This document shows, piece after piece, positions 52,054 through 59,871 of a stretch of DNA of 64,000 bases. Position 1 is the stretch's first letter, and each line of letters starts with the position of its first letter. Below the pieces are notes generated by a model, which was not told the origin of the DNA, ran no database searches, and saw only the letters and a list, made by a program, of their open reading frames with translations. Position numbers and translations under genes: made by a program. Where the stretch lies: the NCBI GenBank assembly GCA_002506755.1, contig DAYD01000001.1:7465-71464 (forward strand). The letters are read 5' to 3'. This DNA is from Euryarchaeota archaeon UBA462 (GTDB lineage: Archaea > Thermoplasmatota > Poseidoniia > Poseidoniales > Thalassarchaeaceae).

Positions 52054-55000
52054 ATGGCCGAAGAGGAAACATCGACTTCAGCAAGATGGGCATATCTATG
52101 TTCCTTCTTGATTCTGTGGGTTTTGCTCTCTCCATTTGTGTCATCTGAATCTGAATCAGGCCAACAAATTCTGCCAAAGAATTGTCAGGATTCCTGGGTC
52201 GCTGGAGATTCAGACAATATTTCCACTAGCGAAGGAACGATAACTGCGACAGTGGAAAGGGTGTCATCTAACTCTGCGATTTTTGTGGAAGACGGCCAAA
52301 TAGTTTCTTCAACCACGATAAATGATATTGCTTCGACCTGGGAATCAATCATTTTTCCTACAAATACGAACTACTTCGGAGAGGTGCCTGATGTTGATTT
52401 GAATTGTCAAGTTGAAATCGTAATTCATTCTATAGATGGATCAGGCGGTGACAATGGAGGATTCGAGGAAGGTCTATCATCTCTGAGAGAAGTGATTTTT
52501 CTTGATGTTGATGATTTGGCTGCAAGGAACCAGATACTATCTCATGAGCTAGAGCATCTGATACATTTTTCAAAAGACCAATTTGAATATCTCTGGATCG
52601 ACGAGGGAGCGGCTGAGATGGCTGAATTCGTCAACTTTGGCTCAAATATTAATCTTGAAAACAACGTTAATTCTTGGTCGGATAATTCAAGCAAAAGCCT
52701 TAGGTGGTGGAATGACAGATCCTCCGATTACGGATCTAGCTTTCTTTTCCTTTCCTACTTGAATGAAAAGTTAGGTGGCGCCCCATCTATCAGGGAGCTT
52801 GTGTCGGATATCACGACTGGTGGTAGCGGTATCGAAAACCTAGCAAAGAGTCCGGGCCCTGGGTCGACCCCCATCGGAGAGACAATGAGCGAGATTTTCG
52901 CAAACTTCAGCGCAGCGGTCACTCTGGACAGTCAGCAAGGGGCATTCGGATTCGAAAATATTGACCTAGAGGAAGAATGCTCCTCTGGAGGGTTTTGTAG
53001 AGTTTCCCCCGCGGATGAGAATTCCCGGTGGGAAGATGCATGGCAATCATCTGGGCACACAGTAGAAGGATGGGGGCTAAGGACATTCAAATTCACTGGA
53101 GGGAATGGGGATCCACTAAGCATGTTGGTCCAACCCGATAGATTTGGATTTGAAGGAGCCATTCTCGCTAAAGAGGCTCAATCCGGTACTTGGACAATTA
53201 AGGATCTAAGGATAGACCCAGTTGATGGTAAGGCTACTGGTTTGGTTCATGGATTCGGAAATACAACCTCGGAAGTCTGGCTTATGGTGTGGTACAATTC
53301 TCTTGTCGACGATTGCGACTTTAACTTCGCAAATTGTGGCGTACTATCTGGCTCATACCCAACTGGCTCTTTCAGCGTCAGTGCCAGCCTAGTCAGCAGT
53401 CCTGCGGAACTATCGATAGACTACTCCCAAAATTTCGACAGAGACGGGGATTCTTTGCCAGATAGTGTCGAACTAGGGGTCACTGTAAGCTCTAGCGCCT
53501 ATTTTGAAACTCTTACTTTGGAGTTTTCGGCCTTCACGAATAACACTGATTTTGATTCTATTGAATTTACCGTTTCGGCTGGAAATTCGGACCCGGGAAT
53601 CTCAGTAGTTTGGTTCACGCCTCAGTTTTCAGGCCAATGGGGTTTCAGAGTAAGAGCACTTGACCAGACAGGGCACTTACAGGATTTGGCTCAGACGCTG
53701 CCATCAGAGATATTCAACATGAAACCTACTGGTTCTGGTTCTATTTCAGCGATCGAGACGCAGACTTGGGTGCCAAACTACCTATTTGGAGGAGGTTATG
53801 ACTCATGGGGGTTCGGGGCCCAGAATGGATCCTACGGGCATAATGATACCCCTAACTCGTATATCTGGGACCTTGGTGATGGAAATTCATCAAGTCTAAA
53901 GAATCCGGTTCATCCTTTCACAAAAAAGGGAAACTATCTCATCAGCTTGATTGTTAAGGACCAGGGCGGGTTTTACTCGGAGCCAATTACTTGGAACATT
54001 TCAGTTAACGACACGACACCTCCGATTCCTGAAATATCGATAGACGGCGTCATTATAGATGGTAGCTTGGAAGTATATACGGGTCAAAGAATTCAGTTCT
54101 CAGCCTTCGGAACCCTTGACAATGTCCCTGTGGGACAGATGTTTTTCTCCTGGGATTGGGGAGATGGCTCATCAGAATCTGGCACAGGATTGTTTGAAGT
54201 GGGCCATTCTTGGGCTGATGGAAGCTCTGAGGGAACGATATACCCTACAAGATTGACGGTTAGCGATGGGACCTACACCGAGGAATTGTCATTGAAGGTG
54301 AAAGTTCTGAATAGAGCACCAAGACAGATTTACTTCGATGGTTTACAAGCCTATGCTATCACTCCGCTGAGGCTTCCAGAGATTTTCCTTGACGATGATG
54401 GCATAATTGTGGAGCATAGGTGGACCTTTGATGAGGGAGTAAACATAGGTGGTGGCGTGATTTCAATTTCATCCGATTTCTCGGAAACAGAGTCATTTAT
54501 CGATAGGCCTGTAGTCTCTTGGAGGGAGCCTGGATTAAAGATTGCAACCATTGAGGTTACGGATGATGACGGGAATACTACGTTATCAGAGTTGGAAATA
54601 TTGGTATTGAACCAGCGTCCAGTGGCTCTTTTTGAGCGCCCTGATGACGGCGAAATCGGCGAGCCGTATATTTTCACCAGCTCATCATTTGATCCAGATG
54701 GAGATTCCTCGTCACTGTCTCACATCTGGACTTTCTCGGACAGAACGGATCCCATCGAGAACACAACTTCAGTTAGTAGGACATTCTCTTCGCCCGGCCT
54801 TTACAGCGTTAGTTTGACAGTAGTCGATGATAGAGGGCTAGAATCGGCACCAAAGACTTACCTTTTGTCAATAGCAAATCCGTCTCCAGTGCCAGTGATG
54901 AAGTTTAGTTGCCCCAGTGACGGGTATTCGATACTGAAAGTCATCCCCTCTCCCGACCGGACCCCCATTTGGAAAGTTCCACAAATATCCACTGGTGGCG

Positions 55001-55995
55001 CCTTCGTAGCACCTGGCGATATGATAAGATTTGATGGAACTGGGAGTTTTGACGCTGATCCTGAATTCGATGGGAAGGCCTCCACCGAGATGGGGGACCC
55101 AGATTGGAACGGCATCACAAGATGGATTTGGGATTTTGGAGACGCTACCCCCTCCAAAAGCGGGCCTGTAGCATGGCACAGCTACGAAAGAGCGGGGGAA
55201 TATACCGTAAGACTAACAGTTATTGATGGATTTGGCGATGGAGACTCAAATATGACGGAAATGAGGGTCATAGTTTCCGAAGCACCTCAAATAATTACCA
55301 AAAATCCAATTCAAACTGAATATGTTATCGTAGGAGAATTGGTCAATCTATCCGGAGAAGCTACGGATTCTGAAATCGAGAAGGGCATAGAAGCTTGGAT
55401 AGACAATGATGCTTTTTTCGACAGTGATGGAGATGGCTTGACCGATAATGACCGAGATGAGCTTCTGACTGGTCCACTTGTTTTCAACTGGGATCTCAAT
55501 GTTTTCTCTGACGAGGACTGTAAGACTTTGCAAGGTTGTGACGGAGATTCGAGAAATGATTGGCTGGTACCAAATCAAAGTTGGATAAGCCCTGGAGAAA
55601 TTCGAATATCAATGACAGTGTGCGATGGGGTGAATGTGTGCTCCTCAGAGGATTACGTGATAACGGTATTATCGCTTCAGGACACAACTCCACCAAAATC
55701 ACTTTCTGATCTTTCAATGGAAGACCTAATTCCGGGAAGAGAAAGCGCTGGGCTACTGAGCCTTTTGGGAATCGTTGCTATTCTTGGGTGGATGATCATG
55801 AGGGAAAGGGACGAAGATGAGCTGGATGCAATCGATATGCAGAAGAAATACGATGTCGATGAGATTGAAGCAGAAGGCGGGCTTCCTGGAATGGACCAGC
55901 ATTCCCCTCCACCACAACCAAAATATTTGACTGCCGATCAAAGGACTAACAAAGATTCGGGCTATGTAAGACCCATAAGAACGAGGCGAAAATAA
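52054..55995 (+). CDS. Exported metallopeptidase-like protein with PKD repeats
   Basis: A 1313-residue surface protein with a signal peptide (LCSFLILWVLLSPFVSS). Residues about 120-300 form a gluzincin-type domain: SHELEHLIHF (His164, Glu165, His168) and WIDEGAAEMAEF (third ligand Glu184 or Glu188), like hyicolysin-type M30 peptidases. PKD-type beta domains follow (YIWDLGDGNSSSLKNP; FFSWDWGDGSSESG; HIWTFSDRTDP; RWIWDFGDATPSKSG), plus a calcium-type DSDGDGLTDNDRDE stretch. A membrane helix near 1250 (SAGLLSLLGIVAILGWMIM) and a cytoplasmic tail end it. SD GAGG precedes ATG 52054. It overlaps the next gene by one base. Confidence 0.87.
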   Translation: MAEEETSTSARWAYLCSFLILWVLLSPFVSSESESGQQILPKNCQDSWVAGDSDNISTSEGTITATVERVSSNSAIFVEDGQIVSSTTINDIASTWESIIFPTNTNYFGEVPDVDLNCQVEIVIHSIDGSGGDNGGFEEGLSSLREVIFLDVDDLAARNQILSHELEHLIHFSKDQFEYLWIDEGAAEMAEFVNFGSNINLENNVNSWSDNSSKSLRWWNDRSSDYGSSFLFLSYLNEKLGGAPSIRELVSDITTGGSGIENLAKSPGPGSTPIGETMSEIFANFSAAVTLDSQQGAFGFENIDLEEECSSGGFCRVSPADENSRWEDAWQSSGHTVEGWGLRTFKFTGGNGDPLSMLVQPDRFGFEGAILAKEAQSGTWTIKDLRIDPVDGKATGLVHGFGNTTSEVWLMVWYNSLVDDCDFNFANCGVLSGSYPTGSFSVSASLVSSPAELSIDYSQNFDRDGDSLPDSVELGVTVSSSAYFETLTLEFSAFTNNTDFDSIEFTVSAGNSDPGISVVWFTPQFSGQWGFRVRALDQTGHLQDLAQTLPSEIFNMKPTGSGSISAIETQTWVPNYLFGGGYDSWGFGAQNGSYGHNDTPNSYIWDLGDGNSSSLKNPVHPFTKKGNYLISLIVKDQGGFYSEPITWNISVNDTTPPIPEISIDGVIIDGSLEVYTGQRIQFSAFGTLDNVPVGQMFFSWDWGDGSSESGTGLFEVGHSWADGSSEGTIYPTRLTVSDGTYTEELSLKVKVLNRAPRQIYFDGLQAYAITPLRLPEIFLDDDGIIVEHRWTFDEGVNIGGGVISISSDFSETESFIDRPVVSWREPGLKIATIEVTDDDGNTTLSELEILVLNQRPVALFERPDDGEIGEPYIFTSSSFDPDGDSSSLSHIWTFSDRTDPIENTTSVSRTFSSPGLYSVSLTVVDDRGLESAPKTYLLSIANPSPVPVMKFSCPSDGYSILKVIPSPDRTPIWKVPQISTGGAFVAPGDMIRFDGTGSFDADPEFDGKASTEMGDPDWNGITRWIWDFGDATPSKSGPVAWHSYERAGEYTVRLTVIDGFGDGDSNMTEMRVIVSEAPQIITKNPIQTEYVIVGELVNLSGEATDSEIEKGIEAWIDNDAFFDSDGDGLTDNDRDELLTGPLVFNWDLNVFSDEDCKTLQGCDGDSRNDWLVPNQSWISPGEIRISMTVCDGVNVCSSEDYVITVLSLQDTTPPKSLSDLSMEDLIPGRESAGLLSLLGIVAILGWMIMRERDEDELDAIDMQKKYDVDEIEAEGGLPGMDQHSPPPQPKYLTADQRTNKDSGYVRPIRTRRK

Positions 55996-56930
55996 TGGAT
56001 TGCAGATTGAATTTCTTCGGAGTTGCTTTTTTCGGCAATGTACTATTGGTTGCAATTCTTTCTACTGCGCAGATAGGTTCTGATCCAGCTAGTTCCCAGT
56101 CCAGCCTCCTAGGAAGTTCCTGTGATGTCTCGCCAAGTAGCGACTGGGGGGTTGACGAAAATCCTGAGGATTACATAGCAGTTGGCTCTCCTGGAGCGGG
56201 AGGATTTTTCGATTTCTTGTCTGAAGATTTTGATGATGAGGGAATTATTCTGCCATTGGACAAGGACCTGAGTACTGAGTGGTCGAATGGAGCCTGGTCA
56301 GGATTCGGTGGAATACAGGTAGACAATAATTCTGCAACCTCGATAATGATGGTTTTAGAACCCGGTAAGAAATACACCTTCTGCATAGACTTTAGTTCAA
56401 GGGGTGACATTTACTTGTTATCTGGTTCTGGTAATCCGTCAAATTACGACATTTACACAACAGAATACATGTGTGATGATCAAGATTGGGGGCCGATATG
56501 CAATCCGGAGGAGATGGAGAGCATTCCCCTAGAGTGGAGAGATCTGGCAACTTGGATTACCTTCAGGGACTCGCACGCATATGAGTCGGTTTCTTATCAG
56601 GAATTCGATGTTGCTATCGATGCGTCGGGGTCTAGTTGGTCTTTTGCAGGGTTTGGAGGTAGTAGTGAACAGGTATTCTACTTAGTTCTGGATGGGTGGA
56701 ACAACAGTAAGCCCGGTGATGAGCTTCCCGCTGGAGATATGAGCGTCGAAGTTCTAATCGACGTTGAGGAAAGGCAAACTCTTCCAAAGGTAACTGCTTA
56801 CATGCTAGTTGGTGCACTTCCACTTTCTTGCATTATCATCCCATTAATTTTGCATTGGAAATACCATTCTTCAGCATTGGAAGATCAGTCAGGGGAAATG
56901 ATTGAGGTACCTTATTTGAAAGACGGTTGA
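55995..56930 (+). CDS. Exported single-pass membrane protein of unknown function
   Basis: A 311-residue protein with an N-terminal hydrophobic signal (FFGVAFFGNVLLVAILST), an extracellular region rich in aromatic and acidic residues with five or more cysteines (CDVSPSSDW, KYTFCIDFSS, MCDDQDWGPICN), a C-terminal helix (VGALPLSCIIIPLILHW) and a short tail. No family is recognised; the FVLEPGKKYTFCIDFS-like part resembles a beta-sandwich (pre-peptidase) module. The ATG overlaps the stop of the PKD metallopeptidase (TAATG), so the two are translated together and may act together. Confidence 0.7.
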   Translation: MDCRLNFFGVAFFGNVLLVAILSTAQIGSDPASSQSSLLGSSCDVSPSSDWGVDENPEDYIAVGSPGAGGFFDFLSEDFDDEGIILPLDKDLSTEWSNGAWSGFGGIQVDNNSATSIMMVLEPGKKYTFCIDFSSRGDIYLLSGSGNPSNYDIYTTEYMCDDQDWGPICNPEEMESIPLEWRDLATWITFRDSHAYESVSYQEFDVAIDASGSSWSFAGFGGSSEQVFYLVLDGWNNSKPGDELPAGDMSVEVLIDVEERQTLPKVTAYMLVGALPLSCIIIPLILHWKYHSSALEDQSGEMIEVPYLKDG

Positions 56931-57722
56931 TTACGTATATTCCAGTACTTCCCATGCTAATCTCAGGTCAGAGGCATTAATTTTGCCCTGTTGTGCTAAA
57001 TGCCAACCAGACTCTGTAGTCGCATATACCATGTACTGTCCGAGTAATGGTCCATGGATTCTTGTCCAATCACCACCAGGGCCTAGGCCCATTAGTGAAT
57101 AGTTGGAGGAAGTCTTACCAAGCTCCAAAGCTGCTTCAAAAATTCTGAGTGCTTCGGTCCTGTTGCTAGTTGAGTAGCAGGCTTTCACGAAATCGCCCAT
57201 TTCCTTCGCATCCTGCAAATCCTGGACTATTTCAGACGATGGGGGTATCATATCCATCGAGTGCAAAGAAGCCACTACTTTCGTGTCATTGCCAGACAGG
57301 TCTCGAAGTTGTTCTCTTATTTTTGAATTGATGTCAATCTCCAAATCGATCCAAGTGGGAGCTAGTGAAATTGCCGCCTTGAGTATCTCGATTCTTGCTT
57401 CTTCATCCCCCGGGAAGAATCCGCCGTGAGACTGGGGCCTACATGTAAGCAGTAGAGGTGTTTCAATACTTGATGAAATAATTTCAAGCTCCTTATTAAA
57501 ATCGACCTCTTCCAAATCCAGATTATTTACAATCACTTTTACTTCGTCTGCATTCCTCTCTTCTGAGTTGGACCTTTCCATTATTCTCTCTTCATTTGTC
57601 CAAAGGAAATCCAATCTGACTTCGACCAGATCAGCACCCATTTCTAATGCTCTGGGGGCATCATTGACCATTTCACGGGCTGTCCTACCCCTCAGTGTCA
57701 CACATACTTGGGGCTTATGCAT
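56931..57722 (-). CDS. aroD: Type I 3-dehydroquinate dehydratase
   Basis: Shikimate-pathway enzyme forming 3-dehydroshikimate through a Schiff base. From ATG 57722 the 263 residues begin MHKPQVCVTLRGRT and include GADLVEVRLDFLW, LLTCRPQSHGGFFPGDEEAR, the His in VVASLHSMDMIPP and the catalytic Lys in FVKACYSTSNRTEAL, ending with LGPGGDWTRIHGPLLG. The upstream Met (57806) adds 28 unrelated residues. It ends directly against the preceding convergent gene and is divergent from gyrB. aroA, another pathway gene, begins at 63.5 kb. Confidence 0.92.
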   Translation of the reverse strand: MHKPQVCVTLRGRTAREMVNDAPRALEMGADLVEVRLDFLWTNEERIMERSNSEERNADEVKVIVNNLDLEEVDFNKELEIISSSIETPLLLTCRPQSHGGFFPGDEEARIEILKAAISLAPTWIDLEIDINSKIREQLRDLSGNDTKVVASLHSMDMIPPSSEIVQDLQDAKEMGDFVKACYSTSNRTEALRIFEAALELGKTSSNYSLMGLGPGGDWTRIHGPLLGQYMVYATTESGWHLAQQGKINASDLRLAWEVLEYT

Positions 57723-57863
57723 CTGAAATCGCGAGAGATATAGTCTGTTTAATCGTGTCGAGGGAGATCTATTCTTGGATACATCCAATTTCCCTAATTT
57801 ATCCATATTCGAGGAAATTTAGCCATTCTGAGAAGGAGGGTTGATAGGCCTCGTCCGCCTAAG

Positions 57864-57871
57864 TTATTTAG
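57864..57871 (+). promoter_or_regulatory. Candidate TATA box of gyrB
   Basis: TTATTTAG in the aroD-gyrB gap. Archaeal spacing predicts a transcription start near 57893, inside the second arm of the 27-bp palindrome. Judged by eye. Confidence 0.35.
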
Positions 57872-57877
57872 ATAAGT

Positions 57878-57904
57878 TTGAGGGTTCCCGTAGGGAACCC
57901 TCAA
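57878..57904. promoter_or_regulatory. Perfect 27-bp palindrome in front of gyrB
   Basis: The arm TTGAGGGTTCCC (57878-57889) and its exact reverse complement GGGAACCCTCAA (57893-57904) flank a 3-nt centre GTA. All 12 pairs match. It lies 18 bp before the gyrB ATG (57922), and the SD-like GAGGCGG follows it. Either it is a protein-binding operator spanning the predicted transcription start, or a strong RNA hairpin in the leader. The last base of the palindrome is the first base of an in-frame ATG at 57904. Confidence 0.85.
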
Positions 57905-57921
57905 TGAGAGGCGGAAAAAAA

Positions 57922-59871
57922 ATGTCCGAGGACTACGATGCAGAAAGCATTCAGGTCCTTGAGGGCCTAGAAGCGGTTAGGAAAAGACCTGGAATGTACC
58001 TTGGCGATCCACATGATGGTTCAGCTCTTCATCACTGCATATGGGAAGTTGTAGACAACTCAGTAGATGAACATCTTGCCGGCCATACAGATTCAATCGA
58101 TATTACTCTTAATCCGGATAACTCTCTATCAGTCAGGGATTATGGGAGGGGCATTCCAGTGGGTGTCCATGAAGAGTTTGGCATCTCTGCGGCTGAAGTA
58201 ATAATGACAAAGCTTCATGCTGGTGGAAAATTTGACAATAGTTCATACAAGGTTTCTGGTGGCCTACATGGTGTTGGCGTATCTGCAGTAAATGCAGTCT
58301 CAGAATGGATGGAGATGACCATACATAGGGATGGAATCGTCTATTTTCAGAGATATGAAGCAGGAGTTCCTGTTGAGTCTCTGAAGGAGATAGGAAAGTG
58401 CAACGATACCGGGACCCTCATATCATTCAAGCCAGATTTATCGATTTTCACGGACATTGTGGAGTTTGATTTTGAAGAGGTGGATACCAGGGTTGGCGAG
58501 ACTGCATTCCTAAATGCTGGACTGAGGATTGCGATTTTAGATCTCAGAGGTTCTGAGCCGCACTCCTCGGAGCACCTGTACGAAGGGGGGCTTTCTGAAT
58601 ACGTGAGCCAACTGAATGAAAGAAGAGAGGTCTTGCATGACGAAGTCATCAAGATTAGAGGGGAGAAAGAAATTGAGAAAGGCGATGTAGAGGTTGAGTT
58701 GGCACTGCAATGGTCTGATGCATTCAGCGAGTCGATAAGATGCTATACTAACATCATAAGAAACAAGGATGGGGGCACCCATATGTCCGGTTTACGGACA
58801 GCTTTGACCAGTTCCGTTAATTTGTATGCGAAAAAGAAAAAGCTACTCAAAGGGGATGCTTTGTCTGGTGATGACGTTCGAGAGGGCTTGGCGGCAGTAG
58901 TTAGCGTCAAGCATCCCGATCCTTCCTTTTCCTCACAAACAAAAGATAAGCTGGTCAGTAGTGAAGTGACAGGGATTGTGCAGACGATTGTTTATGACAA
59001 ATTAGGTGATTTCTTCGAGGAAAACCCGTCTGTTGCCAAGCAGATAGTGGAGAAGGCACTGCTTGCCTCCAAAGCTAGGGAGGCGGCGAGAAAGGCCAGA
59101 GACCTTACTCGGAGGAAGGGGGTTTTGGAAGGAGGAGGTTTGCCAGGCAAACTTGCCGACTGTCAATCTCGAGACCCAAGCGAATGTGAGGTGTACCTCG
59201 TGGAGGGTGATTCTGCCGGCGGCTCGGCAAAAACTGGAAGAGATCGTAGAATCCAAGCGATACTTCCTCTAAGAGGCAAAATCCTCAATGTAGAAAGGCA
59301 GAAGCATAATGCTGCAAAGGTGTTCCAAAATCAGGAGATACAGACTATCATCAGAGCACTAGGTGCTGGTGTCGGCAATAACCAAGAGGAGGAGGGGTCC
59401 TTCGACACAAGTAAACTTCGATACTCGAAGATAATAATAATGTGCGACGCGGACATTGACGGTGCTCACATTAGGACACTAATGTTGACGTTTCTCTGGA
59501 GGTTCATGAGACCTGCAGTTGAGGAGGGTCACGTATTCATCGCCCAGCCACCGCTCTATCAATTGACTAAAGGAAGAGTGAGCAAATACGTATTCTCTGA
59601 TGAAGAAAGGGACTCGGTAACTTTGGAATTACAAGGCGGTAACCCTGATGCTAAAATAGGGATACAGAGATACAAGGGACTTGGGGAGATGAATCCTGAG
59701 CAATTATGGGAGACTACGATGAATCCAATGACTCGGACTATGCTGAAAGTAACTGTAAAGGATGCTGAGGAGTCTGATGAGTTATTCGAGATCTTGATGG
59801 GAGATGATGTTCCGGATCGGAGATCATTCATCGAAAAGCATGCCAAGGAGGTGACTAATCTTGACATCTGA
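57922..59871 (+). CDS. gyrB: DNA gyrase subunit B
   Basis: ATPase subunit of gyrase, which introduces negative supercoils. From ATG 57922 it has 649 residues, supported by GAGGCGG 8 nt upstream. GHKL ATPase motifs are EVVDNSVDEHLAGH, YGRGIPVGVHEE and GGLHGVGVSAVNAVS; the transducer and TOPRIM parts have VYLVEGDSAGGSAKTGRDRR, LPLRGKILNVE and CDADIDGAHIRTL, and the C-terminal part has GIQRYKGLGEMNPEQLWETT. An ATG at 57904 is an alternative. The frame overlaps gyrA by 11 bp. Archaeal gyrase is of bacterial origin. Confidence 0.96.
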   Translation: MSEDYDAESIQVLEGLEAVRKRPGMYLGDPHDGSALHHCIWEVVDNSVDEHLAGHTDSIDITLNPDNSLSVRDYGRGIPVGVHEEFGISAAEVIMTKLHAGGKFDNSSYKVSGGLHGVGVSAVNAVSEWMEMTIHRDGIVYFQRYEAGVPVESLKEIGKCNDTGTLISFKPDLSIFTDIVEFDFEEVDTRVGETAFLNAGLRIAILDLRGSEPHSSEHLYEGGLSEYVSQLNERREVLHDEVIKIRGEKEIEKGDVEVELALQWSDAFSESIRCYTNIIRNKDGGTHMSGLRTALTSSVNLYAKKKKLLKGDALSGDDVREGLAAVVSVKHPDPSFSSQTKDKLVSSEVTGIVQTIVYDKLGDFFEENPSVAKQIVEKALLASKAREAARKARDLTRRKGVLEGGGLPGKLADCQSRDPSECEVYLVEGDSAGGSAKTGRDRRIQAILPLRGKILNVERQKHNAAKVFQNQEIQTIIRALGAGVGNNQEEEGSFDTSKLRYSKIIIMCDADIDGAHIRTLMLTFLWRFMRPAVEEGHVFIAQPPLYQLTKGRVSKYVFSDEERDSVTLELQGGNPDAKIGIQRYKGLGEMNPEQLWETTMNPMTRTMLKVTVKDAEESDELFEILMGDDVPDRRSFIEKHAKEVTNLDI

